Below, one piece after another: positions 1 through 9,860 of a stretch of 25,253 nt of DNA. A program made the translations under genes and the position numbers. The stretch covers positions 2,430,741 to 2,455,993 of the forward strand of contig BFEA01000160.1 in NCBI GenBank assembly GCA_003427395.1, read 5' to 3'. Below the pieces are notes generated by a model. The model was not told the origin of the DNA. It saw nothing but the letters and a program-made list of their open reading frames with translations, and did no database searches. Every line of letters starts with the position of its first letter. The stretch's first letter is position 1. The stretch is from Chara braunii (taxonomy: Eukaryota; Streptophyta; Charophyceae; Charales; Characeae).

Positions 1-125
1 CTCTCTCCCCCCCCCCCCTCTTTCTCCCTCTCTCCTCTTCCCCCTTGCCTTTTCTCTCTCCCTCTCTCTTCCCCTCTCTCTCCCTCGCATCATCATCTGA
101 CCCTCTCTCTCCCTTCCCCTCACTT
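1..125. repeat. CT-rich microsatellite / low-complexity tract
   Basis: The + strand is almost pure C and T with repeated CTCTCTCC blocks and an uninterrupted C run near position 8. It is simple-sequence DNA at the window edge and contains no gene. Confidence 0.9.
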
Positions 126-2900
126 AGCATATGACTAACCCTTCTCCCCCCTCACTTGGAAAACATTGTCAGGGCACGAGCAAAAAACGAAATCAGACCT
201 CACTTAGTGGAGAAAGAGGACAAGGGGGGGGTACCCGGTCCCTTGTGCCACCAAGAAGGCAAGAGAGAGGACGTCTTAAAAAAAGGAAGTGGCAGAGGCG
301 AAATCCGGAAGAAAGCATAAGTTGAAAGTGAGGTCAGTTTGACTCAACCATTTCCCCGACTGCATGACTATGAGAAGAGGATGGTCTGATTGAGCAACAA
401 GAAGGGAACAAAGCACAGCCAAAGAGCATAGAAAGAATAGGCATGTGGGAGGGGCTATGTGTTAACCCTCAATGGGGGACATTGTATGGATTTTCTTGCT
501 TGTGTGGGATTGTGCAGGTAAGTAATGGCTAGAAATGCCTAGAGCAGGATAAGGGCGAGAGGCACTGGGCACCAAGAGGGAAAGGAAAAAGGGACAAAGG
601 GGCTATGGGACCCTTGACATAGAGCCAATTCATGAAAATGATGTTTGCACTTAAAGACTTGGAAGTGTTATTGAGAGTGCAATCGTATCAAGAAAAGTGT
701 GATGTTGTCTGTGCATGCATATGAGGACCCCGAAAAGACTAAGGGGCCTGCTTCAATAAGGTGGAAAGCAAATTGTGAGATCCGATGGATGCGTAGAGGC
801 GAGGGGAAGGACGGCCCACCGCACCCCGATGATGCCATATAGCCAAAATGCTTAGGGAAATGGTGCGTGGCCTAAGGATGACGCTTAGCCTACGCACAAG
901 AGAAGAGAAAGGCTCAAAGAACCCCTGGACTGCCTGCGTATTGGAAGGAGCAGTTGCTTGAGAACACAATAAAGATTCAAGAAAAAGAAAAAAAAATCAG
1001 CGTTGCGGGATGACCAGCGAGACTACCAGTCGGCGTGAGGGCTGAGCTACATCCCCAATGTTAATGCTCTCTCGCGCGATAGCCCACCCCCATCCATCTC
1101 AAAGCACTAGGTGGGGGCGACCTTGGGACGAATGGCCCGCGCCCTGAGCATGAGTGTGGGCGGGTCAAGCCAACTGGGACCCGCAGTGGGGTCGGCTGAG
1201 GCTCGAAAGTCTACCGAGGTTTGGCGCTACAAAAATGGTGAAGGTGACGGGCAGGGGGTTAAATTGACCCTTGAGATTTCGATGGGGGTACCCGATGCAC
1301 TGAAGTGTACGCAACCCAAGATAAGGAAAATGGACTTGTGTTTGCTCTTTCCCTTGTGAGAAATCAGATTTGAGGGTGGCTGGGCGCTTGGCATCGCCAG
1401 GCCTGGAGATGCTAAGCGCACATGATATGCACTTGATCATCCATTTCCTTGTGGAATGGTTCTAGCCCTCCTTCGTCCGGTGCTGGTGGTCGCCAGTCCG
1501 GGGAAGCCTTGGGCAAGTCGCAGGTTGACCCTTCCTCTTCGTATGAAAGAAGGGCTCCGGTTACCTGGCAGGCGGTTGGTGCTTGGCCTAGGCCAGGCTC
1601 CAATGAAAATCCCGCGGCGGAGTGATCCGACCGGACGGGTGTCCTTCTATCTCCTTCTTTGAGCCCAGTGGGCTCATGCACTTTGCACCTTTTTTTTGAA
1701 ATACTTGAAGGTACCAATATGAACACAACGGGTTATCAAGAAGGAACAATCCTACACTGTGAAAGGACAGACAAGTGAAGAGAAGGGAAATGAAGGGAGT
1801 TGCTAGACTCCAAGGAAAACTAGCTCACCCTTGAAGATTCTTACGAGAAGGAACCAACCACTTTGTATGAAAGTAGGGGGAGTGACACTGATTGTCCTGA
1901 GAGAAAATTTGTGAGTTATGGGTAGGAAGCGCTGGGTGCACCAAGGGGATGACACTTGTACTATATGTGTCCCGCTTGGGACTTGTGTTTGCATGATGGG
2001 ATTCGAGCGTCCTGCCTTTCGGAAGGAAAGGATTGGTCTGCACCGGCCAGTGCGGGTTGCCAAATATCGTTCTCTTTGCAGGCTGTCGTTTGTTCGTATG
2101 CGGGGGTCAGGCCACCGAGCTGTCTAACGGGAGTTTGTCACGTTGAGTGCTTATTAACATCCTCGTCCGCGCGGTGACGGGCTTCGGCTCGATTGATCTG
2201 TCGGGCGGGGTGTGAAACGTTCCTCAGGCGGGGCCTAGCCTGTGGACTGGGGGAGGGAGCACCGCTGCATGGGGGCAAAGAGGGAGCGTGGAAGGCGATC
2301 AGTAGCTTCTCGTAGCATGGTTTTGGGAAAGGCTGATTCTTGTCGGACCGATGAAAGTGAATGCCCGGACGGCTGACTTTGTCCCTGTATTTAGGCACTC
2401 GAGGTAACCCTCGGTGTCGGTATGGATGCGCAAAGCGACAAGAAGGGATGGGGTATTCTGGGTAAGGAGGAAAGGGCGAAAGCCTTGCTGAGACCTGGGT
2501 ACCGCGCTCGCGACGGTTGAGCTGTGCTTGAGGTATGGGATAAAACCCTACCGATAGTACCAGCGGAGAGACCATATTGGGATGGCCGGTGAGGAGATGA
2601 CCGGCCCGTATGTGAGATTGCCTGATTTTTTATGTACCCTCCCCCGTAAAGATTGATTGAGCTTGGATTGTTTGACGGGTATTCTTCTAAGTCTATTCCC
2701 CCTCCCTTCTAAGTCCACACGAGTGAGAGGTGATCGGAAGGAAGAAAGATAGAGGTCAATTGGAATGGAACCAAGAGAAAGAATGTGGACAAATAGGTGG
2801 CCGACCGAGGGAATTATGGGAAAAGAGGTATTTAGGAATGAGAAGGTAAATTAGGGAGACCTTAATGGGGGGTCTGAAATAATCCTCATTTAAGAAAAGG
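126..2900. other. Long non-coding stretch, possible 5' leader or unrelated flank
   Basis: Open frames here are short, occur on both strands, and show no recognisable domain or conserved motif. I found no match to the sequences that follow the two polypurine junctions at 17315 and 18838, so no 5' LTR can be placed here, and no clear tRNA primer-binding site was recognised. The one site that stands out is a splice-donor consensus at 517/518. The + strand is purine-rich like the retroelement downstream, which fits but does not prove that it is element leader. Confidence 0.5.
513..525 (+). promoter_or_regulatory. Candidate 5' splice donor CAG|GTAAGTAATG
   Basis: TGCAG|GTAAGT matches the eukaryotic 5' splice consensus at every position, with the cut between 517 and 518. 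It lies upstream of all element ORFs. TGCAG or similar acceptor-like sites sit 11-38 bases before the ATGs of copies B, C, D and gag. A shared leader exon spliced to alternative acceptors is possible. This is inferred from sequence only. Confidence 0.35.
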
Positions 2901-2907
2901 GGTTGCC

Positions 2908-3024
2908 ATGACCAAAAGAACCGGTTGGTACTCTTTCATGAAAAACAGGGGTCGGGTGATGGAAACAAGATGGCGCGATGGTTGTCTCCCCCGACTTATA
3001 CCAGCGGTCCAGAGATGCCAGTAG
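2908..3024 (+). other. Upstream ORF overlapping the start of paralog A
   Basis: A 38-codon frame opens at ATG 2908, has further in-frame ATGs at 2938 and 2959, and stops at TAG 3022-3024, past the ATG (2970) of paralog A in another frame. If the transcript is unspliced this would depress translation of A. If the acceptor-like AG at 2947-2948 is used, the first two ATGs are removed. Confidence 0.3.
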
Positions 3025-3773
3025 ACGTAAAGGATGGGGTGTTGGTCGTCCTCCCGGAAGATGGGGCGTGGACGGACCTTGAACCAGCATATCAAACCGT
3101 GATGCTGGATGAGAAAAACACGTTCCTATGGATAGAGACGGTATGGGCTAATGTTAGCTTGACAAGGTTGTCACCAAGTTTAATGGATTTGGAGTTCCGG
3201 GGAACAGTGGAAGCTCGGGGGTGGGTCTACTTGTCAAAAAATGGGGAAAATGCTATGGTCATAGAATTGGCACTCGGGAATACGCCGGACGAACTGTTTA
3301 AGAAGGCAGAAGCAGAGGTCGTGTGGGCTGCGTGTCAGCGAAGGGAGATGGAAATGGAGAAGATAGATGTGCGGGTGGAACTTGGGGATAGAGGAAGCAT
3401 GAGGCGACCAGTAAGAACCATGCGATGTGTCCTGCCTCCCTTCCTAGTGGATGCGGTTTTCAAAACTCGGAGCAGGCTAGTACGGATATGTCAGTCCATG
3501 ACGAACCTCGGGCTATACCAATGCGCTAGGCAGAATTTCTTTCGGTTGTCAGTAGAAATGAGGTCGTTTGAGGGGAACTGGGTGGACGAACTGGCCGAGA
3601 TACTAAGCTGTCTTAGCTTAGACAATATCTATGTCTCTAGCCCTGTACATTGGGGGATAGTGTATAGAAATGTGGCAATAGGAAAGACATTTCTAGAGGG
3701 GGTGAAAGAGTTGTTCTACGACGGAGAGGACGATTTCGGTGATGAGGACGAGGATGATGAGATAGAGGATTGA
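2970..3773 (+). CDS. Paralog A of an unrecognised four-copy tandem protein family (intact, 267 aa)
   Basis: I do not recognise this family. The first ATG in frame is 2970, in a good context (acaagATGg); the open frame extends 45 bases further upstream without another ATG. Features shared with the three downstream copies are: an N-terminal beta-rich part with a LPED-type motif; a central block WVYLSKNGENAMVIELALG; the block VLPPF near residue 155; a helical block FFRLSVEMRSF; and the C-terminal block KTFLEGVKELF. The tail is very acidic (DEDEDDEIED). There is no signal peptide, membrane segment or zinc finger. It lies about 4 kb upstream of gag on the same strand and is the only copy free of stops and frameshifts, which suggests the family encodes a real protein. 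It may be an accessory retroelement ORF or a captured host gene; function unknown. Confidence 0.7.
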   Translation: MARWLSPPTYTSGPEMPVDVKDGVLVVLPEDGAWTDLEPAYQTVMLDEKNTFLWIETVWANVSLTRLSPSLMDLEFRGTVEARGWVYLSKNGENAMVIELALGNTPDELFKKAEAEVVWAACQRREMEMEKIDVRVELGDRGSMRRPVRTMRCVLPPFLVDAVFKTRSRLVRICQSMTNLGLYQCARQNFFRLSVEMRSFEGNWVDELAEILSCLSLDNIYVSSPVHWGIVYRNVAIGKTFLEGVKELFYDGEDDFGDEDEDDEIED

Positions 3774-3845
3774 GACTTCTGAGAGGAGTGGGGAAACTTA
3801 ACTTAGGGAGGACGGGTGGCCTGGTATTGTGCAGGAAAGGGGAAG

Positions 3846-4601
3846 ATGACTAGAGAAGAAATGATGATGGAATACCCCTTCAAAGGCTGGGAACCACGGC
3901 GACTCAGAGGAGGAATAGAAATGTCGATACCAACAGGGAACGGATGGAGAGAGACCACGTACGATTGGATTGGGTTTGAGGTTGCCCGGGACTTGTCATA
4001 TGTATGGATAGAGCGGATTTGGAACCCGATAAGGGAAGAGGAAGGATGGGATGATATAGCAGAAGGTAAGGTAGAGTCAGTTGGAACGATTGTCCTTTCT
4101 GAGGATGGATGACACCTGTTTTGCACCATGTTAGCAATGGGACAGGACCCGATGTGGCTTCTAGGGGATGTAGAGGCATGAACCCGAAAGGAAGGTAAGA
4201 TATTCGCCAACGAGGGATGGGACGAAGTTAGTAACAAAGTTGTGATGGGAGGATGGAAGGAACTCAAACCTCCAAGTCTACGGATAACGGCTTGGGTACC
4301 GGAATTCATAGCCGAGTGGTTTGGGGGGTTTTAGCACATTTTAGAAGTAGCTGACTCCATGAGAAGGGTGCATATAGAGTGTGCCTGGTTGAATGAGGAG
4401 TTCTATAGGCTCTCATTGAAATATGGACCCTTCTACGGAGATAAACCCGAGGAAGTCATCATCGTCCTAAGAATAGGCAAGTACGACCACCTAGAAGTAA
4501 GCGTGAAAGCTTGGGACGCCGTATTTAGTCAGGAGGCGGCGGCCGCGCCATCCTATGTGGACGATATCTTTTTGCTGTTTGAGGTGCGGTGGCTTGATTA
4601 G
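3846..4601 (+). pseudogene. Paralog B of the tandem family, three in-frame stops
   Basis: One reading frame runs from ATG 3846 to TAG 4599 and is interrupted by TGA 4110, TGA 4179 and TAG 4332 with no indel needed. Across the stops it aligns with paralog C: IEMSIP with VEISLP, YDWIGFEVARDLSYV with MDWVGVELVEDMVYL, IVLSEDG-stop with LHLSEEGW, KEGKIFANEGWDEV with PEGFEFADPGRDDV, and FYRLSLKYGPF with YYRVFLEMGPF. The stop at 4110 falls exactly on the tryptophan of SEEGW in C, so TGG to TGA is the simplest explanation. The C-terminal SYVDDIFLLF block is present, followed by a non-acidic end. A TGCAG acceptor-like site ends at 3834, 11 bases before the ATG. It is a decayed copy unless the stops are read through. 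Confidence 0.7.
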
Positions 4602-4866
4602 AAGGGTTCAAAGTTCGAGCGTCATGGGAAGGACGGAGTATGGAGGATGCATGTGATTTAGGATGTAACATAAGAAAGAGGCATGTACATTAGTCAGCAA
4701 GGGACGCGAGGAGGCCAAAATAAAGGCAGACATGGAAACGAGATAGCGGCAAGAACCAGTGTACGATAAGTAGAGGGGGGGGGTTGAAGGACTAAAACAC
4801 GAAAGGCGTGGAATCTTGGTGGGTGCAGCAAGCAGACTAAGAAAGCGGGAAAGGAGACATTGCGAG

Positions 4867-5571
4867 ATGGCCCGGCGAATGACATTCTGGGAGGATAGAC
4901 CTCATGGGATCCTGCCACCAAGAATATCAGAAGGCAGGGTCGAAATAAGCCTGCCGGCAAGAAGTACGGTAGACAATCCGGTGATGGACTGGGTGGGGGT
5001 AGAGTTGGTGGAAGATATGGTGTACCTAGTAGTGGAACTGGAATGGCGTGAGAGAGGGGAGTTCGGGGGCGTAGACTTGAATCGCTCGGGGCGTGTACAT
5101 GCGACGGGATCCTTACACCTATCGGAAGAGGGATGGCGGACCTTTGGGATTGCTTTGGCTTCCGGGGATGACCCCGTGCGAATGTTCGAAGGGGCATGGC
5201 AAATAACCTGGCCGGAGGGGTTTGAGTTTGCAGACCCGGGACGAGACGACGTAACGGCGGAGGTAAAAGTCACCACGGCAGGGGTCTTTGAGCTACCAAG
5301 TGAGGTCGTACGGATGAGTCTACCGCCCTTCCGGCTAAGACAAATGGGGGGCATAGAACGAGTGGAGCAGGCAGTGACTGCCGTAACGAGGCTAAATTTC
5401 GGCGAAGCATTAATGTATCGAGAATACTACCGGGTCTTTCTAGAGATGGGGCCTTTCGGGGACGAACAGGGGCGCGAGGTGCTTTGCATTCTACAAACAG
5501 TGGTAAATACTAGGCCGGGAATCCCCCAAATAAGTGATGAGACCAGTGGGGGGTCATCCGGCGAGAGGTAG
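4867..5571 (+). CDS. Paralog C of the tandem family (234 aa, frameshifted near the C-terminus)
   Basis: ATG 4867 (cgagATGg) opens a frame to TAG 5569. It carries the clearest family blocks: VEISLP, MDWVGVELVEDMVYLVVELEW, SLHLSEEGWRTFGIALASG, VRMSLPPFRL and YYRVFLEMGPFG. The frame ends in a Gly/Ser-rich tail that lacks the family's last block. That block reappears in another frame just downstream: CIDDLYRVYEHPEE at about 5586-5627, stopping at TAG 5655. It matches TFLEGVKELF of A, SYVDDIFLLF of B and SYLAGVVELF of D. C has therefore lost its natural C-terminus through an indel near 5540-5585. The product could still fold if the last helix is dispensable. Function unknown; most similar in the window to B and D. 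Confidence 0.65.
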   Translation: MARRMTFWEDRPHGILPPRISEGRVEISLPARSTVDNPVMDWVGVELVEDMVYLVVELEWRERGEFGGVDLNRSGRVHATGSLHLSEEGWRTFGIALASGDDPVRMFEGAWQITWPEGFEFADPGRDDVTAEVKVTTAGVFELPSEVVRMSLPPFRLRQMGGIERVEQAVTAVTRLNFGEALMYREYYRVFLEMGPFGDEQGREVLCILQTVVNTRPGIPQISDETSGGSSGER

Positions 5572-5775
5572 GTCGGGGCGCGACCTGCATAGATGATCTC
5601 TACCGGGTGTACGAACACCCAGAGGAGACTACTGCTCCCGGGGGTATGGAGGGATAGTTGGAACTAGAAAAGAGGAATGAAAACACGAAGGGCAAGGGGG
5701 CAGTAGGTGGACGGTTTCTAAGGATTGGTTGTAACACCTTCTATGTGGATCATGCAGGAAATCACCAAGGTAACC

Positions 5776-6591
5776 ATGGCAGCAAGACGTGATCATATGG
5801 AATTTCAGGCCCGTGTGCGAATGGCGCGCCAACCCCGGTACCCCGGACCGCCGTGGAATAACGGTAGGCGCTGGGAAGTATCCCTCCCATCGAGTTCAAC
5901 TTATTGAGGGTTCGATATAAAATGGCGGGTTGTGACTTTGGGGAGGGACGCCGCCTTCATGTTGGTAGAATGTCGGTGGACAGGGATGAGACTCGACCGA
6001 GGACCCGGGGACGATCTGTTTTCCAATCTGGAAGTTACCGTGACCACGTATCTACCTGAGATCGGTTGACACTCGTTGGGGGTAGAGATAGCACAAGGTC
6101 ACAAGCTGGCGCCGGTTTTTCAAAGGGCCGCCCGGACGTTGACCCGGATAGGACAGTCAGTCAGGGGTAGAAGGAGCGTGTGCTTGTTAACCCGGGTGGA
6201 GATGGGAGGTTGGAGGGAGTTCAGGGCACCAACCACACCGCTGAGGTGCCGGGTTCCCCGTTTTATGATAGACCTTGTCTTCAGGAGCCTCGCAAAGGCG
6301 CGGGAGCTGGAAGACTCGGCAATAATGTGGGCAGACCACTTTCCCTCTCTGACCATCGGGATGTTCTATGATATCGCTGTGGAACATGGGCTGTTATGGG
6401 GAAACAGGGCCCACGAGTTACTGGAGGTCATCCATATCCTAATATTTTGTGCGCCCTGGCTAGACCAGACAGGGCACGAACGCATAATCCAAAGGGAAAT
6501 CGAGATAGGAGAGAGCTATTTGGCAGGGGTGGTTGAGCTATTCGAGGAGCCGACCGAACCGGAAGAACCACGAGGGCGCGAGCGGGATTAG
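5776..6591 (+). pseudogene. Paralog D of the tandem family, two in-frame TGA stops
   Basis: A single frame runs from ATG 5776 (accATGg; earlier in-frame ATGs at 5743 and 5752) to TAG 6589, broken only by TGA 5905 and TGA 6067. Its blocks match the others: WEVSLPSSST, a conserved W of the DW block, LGVEIAQG after the second stop, VPRFMIDLVF for the LPPF block of A, MFYDIAVEHGLLWG, and the C-terminal SYLAGVVELFEEP with an acidic/Arg tail. The second TGA lies on the tryptophan position of SEEGW in C, just as in B. The first falls where B has arginine, so CGA to TGA is possible. A TGCAG acceptor-like site ends at 5757, 18 bases before the ATG. Lack of frameshifts over about 810 bases shows the reading frame was maintained until recently, or the stops are tolerated. 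Confidence 0.7.
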
Positions 6592-7040
6592 GATCCGCAG
6601 GCAGGCCAATAGGGCAGATCGAGTATAGTTCGCTGCGTACGGAAATTCACCGATGAGAATAAGAAAGGGGGCCTCGGACCCGGATGGCTAAAACCCATTA
6701 GGGAAACAAAGAAGGGGGTAGACTCCTAATGATTGACCACAACCCTGAAGGTCAAAAATAGGAAACACTGCTTGGAAAGTCTTTCCCTAGCAGAATGCCT
6801 AACCCTGACTCCCTCGCATCGGCCCGACAGGACAAGGGCACTACAAACAGGCTTGTGATAAAGGAAGCCAAGTCACGCTCATAGCTTGGCTGAGTGGCAG
6901 GGCCAGTCGTGGCTCCTCCTTAAGGAAGGGCAATCAAGAAACGAGGATGGGAAAGGAGGCTATACAAATAAGCCAACAGGGCTGGGAGCCTAGGAAACCT
7001 AAAATACCTCGCATTGCGTGTGTCCTGGGAATTCTTTGGC
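6592..7040. other. Spacer between paralog D and gag
   Basis: No open frame with recognisable content on either strand. It ends in an acceptor-like pyrimidine stretch, attctttggcttatgcag (AG at 7047-7048), 11 bases before the gag ATG. A TATACAAATA string at about 6961 is too weak to call a promoter. Confidence 0.5.
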
Positions 7041-7059
7041 TTATGCAGAACTAGGCAAA

Positions 7060-8712
7060 ATGGCAATGGAGGAGGAAACAGATAATCATAAGACTGAAGG
7101 AGAACCGGGCTTAGGAGGCAGTGCCGCACAAAGCGAAGGGGGGCAGAAGGACAGAGAATCGATAAATCCGGATGGTACCAAAGGGAACCGGAAGGAGATC
7201 TCCACAGGGGAAAGCTCGGGGAAAGCTGGGGGAAGCAGGCAGGGGACTTAGGGGACCAAGGAAGGCAGGAATAAGGATAGGACAAGCCCCGGGAACTCGG
7301 AAGGAGCCGTGTCTAAGAAAGTAAGAGTCACGAATACGAGGCGCAGACTAGCCGAGATAGACAAAAGGGTCGCGGAATACAAGGTGAGATTGATTGAGGA
7401 AATGATGACTGGGAACGAAGAAGGCTCTCTGCAGGAGGAACCCCGGGACGAACGGAGAACCGGCCGAGGTGGGACCGGACAAGGCGATAAAGGTAGTGAC
7501 CGTGGGGGAACACCGAGCAAAAGAAGAAAAGAAGGGGAGAACTCTCCGGGGATGGACGTGGAAAAGGCTACGACCTCGCTAGTCATAGATAGTAGGGCTA
7601 GCCGCCTGCCGACCACGCCAGCAGTAACGCGAGGGTGCGAAGGACTCTGGAGCCTTAGGGAAAGAGTGTTGGGATGGTTTGACCCAGAAGGAACTACGAA
7701 AACCAGGGAGGGACAGAAGGCCGACAAGGAAGGTCCGGATAACAGTGTGACAAGCGAGGCCAGCAGCTCCGAGGGCGGCCTTAAGAAGATAGTGTCGTCC
7801 CTCGCGCGAGCACTAAACAAAAATCAAGGCTACCTAGAGGATGCTAAGAAAAAGTTGACGTTTGATGGGGCAAACATCACGCAATTCCTGATAGATTACG
7901 AGAACCTGACTGCGCTGTTGAAATGGACCGAAGAGGAGAAGATGGACCACCTGTGACAACATGTGTCTTTGAGCCTAGGACGGGACATAATGGCCATCGT
8001 AACCGCAAGCCGATCTTGGAAAGAAACCCGGGATGTGATGATGAGAAAGTATCTGGCAGCAGAAAAGATGGCAACGGAGACCGATTTAGCGGCAGTCCAG
8101 AGAAAAAACTTCGCAACGTACAATGACTTCCTACGGGAGTTTACCTTGGTAGCACTAAGAATCCCCACAGTTACGAATCGAATAATGAGTAAGTATTTCC
8201 TCAGACAGTTCTCCGAGTTCAACAAGGAGAAGATCCTGTCGGCTTACCAACAGACGAGCAAATTTGTAAACACCAGGGACGTTGATTTCAGTACGGTAAC
8301 GGATCTGGCCGAAATGACGGTAGTGACCGAGACATTGGTCTTGCTTAAGGAAGGGGAGATTATAGATTTGACCAGTAGGACGGGCGACAAGGTGAAAAAG
8401 GGGATTGAAAGCCTACACGAACGGGTGCATGGAGTCGACAACAAGATTGAAAGGATGGAGAGCGCGCTACTAGTTATGCAGGCGCAAGTATCCCGTTCCC
8501 CCCTCTCGCCCCAGGAAGCAGTAGTTGCGCTAGGGGTGGCCAATCGTGGATTCGGACGGAGAGATCCCGCTAACGAGCAATGCAAGTATTGTACCGCTAT
8601 AGGACATTATGTGTGCGAGTGCCCAAAGCTCAACCATGATATTCTAAAAAGAAGGTGTACCAGGTCATTAAAGGGGGAGATATTTGGACCACAAAGGGAA
8701 CGGGTGAACTGA
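7060..8712 (+). pseudogene. gag: gag: Ty3/gypsy capsid-nucleocapsid with CCHC zinc knuckle, two in-frame stops
   Basis: One frame runs from ATG 7060 (second ATG 7066) to TGA 8710, interrupted by TAG 7249 and TGA 7954. Order of parts: a hydrophilic Gly/Glu/Lys-rich N-terminus; a helical segment after VRVTNTRRRLAEIDK; a Gag capsid fold signature (LTFDGANITQFLIDYENLT, then LLKWTEEEK) around 7850-7945; a helical capsid remainder after the second stop; an IIDLTS motif at 8359-8376; and a nucleocapsid knuckle C-x2-C-x4-H-x4-C at 8581-8622 (CKYCTAIGHYVCEC). Gag proteins assemble the cytoplasmic particle and package element RNA. After the knuckle, coding character moves to the -1 frame near the A run at 8646-8650, so the last 20 or so residues in this frame are probably not native. 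The stops indicate decay; TGA 7954 could be a former TGG. Confidence 0.85.
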
Positions 8713-9278
8713 AACTCACCAAGAGGGATGCGGTGAGCCATTATCATGCTCAACGGGCTAGAAATAACAGTCGTAGAAGTCGAACCGGTGGGCGAGATCA
8801 TCTGGGATCAACGCCAGGGGGCGGGCCGCGGGTCAATTTCATTTTGAAAAACGATGGACATGATAGGGTGAACGCGACTACTCGGCTAGGGACGGTTGGG
8901 AGAAGGATTAACCGTGACACCGTGATGGAAAAGGTTGCTGGAAGTTCGGAACCCCAGGCACAGCCTGAGGCCGAGGAACCGGAAAAGGTCTATAGGAAAC
9001 CTAGGGAAGAGGAGCCTACAGACAAAGTTTCCGCTGCCAAGAAGAAATTTAGGTACCAAATCCCGATCTTATGCTTACCTGAGATCGACGACACCATTAG
9101 CAAGTTACTAGGGACCATGATGTCGGTGTCTTTTCAGACTATGCTGCAGGCTAGCCCTAGGTTGCTCAAAGGGCTTAGACAACTGTTGACTCGGCAGCGA
9201 GTAGAAATAGGCGACAACACCGAACTACCTGACGGGGAGAGGGAGGAGGAAGCTCCGCAAGAAGTAGCTAACCTTTAG
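8655..9278 (+). pseudogene. Gag C-terminal / linker segment in the -1 frame
   Basis: This frame continues coding after the zinc knuckle: VYQVIKGGDIWTTKGTGEL follows from the frame-0 reading of the A-rich stretch at 8646-8654. There is no start codon of its own; it needs a -1 shift, or reflects a one-base indel in the homopolymer. The middle is Arg/Gly-rich and then Glu/Lys-rich, with a likely folded part around FRYQIPILCLPEIDDTI. It ends at TAG 9276, and the same frame stays open beyond the stop into the protease. The junction does not form a canonical X XXY YYZ heptamer in the gag frame, so an indel is the likelier explanation here. It links Gag to protease in the polyprotein; no enzymatic motif seen. 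Confidence 0.6.
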
Positions 9279-9860
9279 AGGAGTCGCGGAGACTTGGAGG
9301 ATCTCGAAAAAACTTTTGTGGACATTCGTTTGAGTTTGCCCGACCGAGAGGGCAGCGAGGTCATGAGGTCACCTCCCGGGACAAAGCTTAGCTTTCATGC
9401 ACTGCCCGTAGGAAAGCTGAAAATCCAGATCGGGAGTCATCACACCGACGCATTAGTAGACGGGGGACCAGAAATCACTCTCATAAGGAGAGATTTCGCA
9501 ACGAGCACGGGATGTACGGTAAACAAGGAAGTAACAGGGAGCATCCGGGGAGCTGGCGGGAAAATCCCGTTCGCTGGGTACGTCACGAAGTGTGCTGTGA
9601 AGGCATGGGTCAGGGAATCGATCTGGTCGTTTCAGCGGATGGCCGTAATGGAGGAAATGGACCACGACATAATCCTCGGGAGACCATGGTGCACGAACGT
9701 AGAGATGATAGGCATGCACTTGCACGATGGCTCGTACATGGTAGACATAGAGGACCCTGTGACCGGCGGGGGAGAGCTCCTCCGACTCCTTGGAACGGGA
9801 GGAGACCCCCCAAGGGGGAAATTGGCAACATGGTCGCCGTCATTCGAGGATAGCACGTGA
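9279..9860 (+). pseudogene. Retroelement aspartic protease (PR) domain
   Basis: The region matches retropepsin-like proteases of Ty3/gypsy elements: a strand leading to ALVDGGPEITLI, with the catalytic Asp codon at 9459-9461, then a glycine-rich flap region (GAGGKIPFAGY), and the C-terminal HDIILGRPW, which corresponds to the usual ILG(R/M)xW. The catalytic triplet reads DGG where the family has DSG or DTG. The middle residue normally supports the fireman's-grip hydrogen bonds, so activity is doubtful. The frame is the same as the preceding segment (open through TAG 9276) and ends at TGA 9858, after which it remains open to 10275. PR would cleave Gag and Pol inside the particle. With stops on both sides this copy is probably dead. 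Confidence 0.8.

Noticed and set aside
2138-2575. 145-codon minus-strand open frame
   Set aside because: Pro/Arg-rich, no domain or homologue in the window; minus-strand frames are long here because the + strand is stop-poor and purine-rich.
126-2900. 5' LTR and primer-binding site
   Set aside because: No segment matches the sequences after either polypurine junction and no clear tRNA-complementary site was seen.
6106-6113. TGGCGCCG as a primer-binding site
   Set aside because: It lies inside the coding frame of paralog D, with no LTR end next to it.
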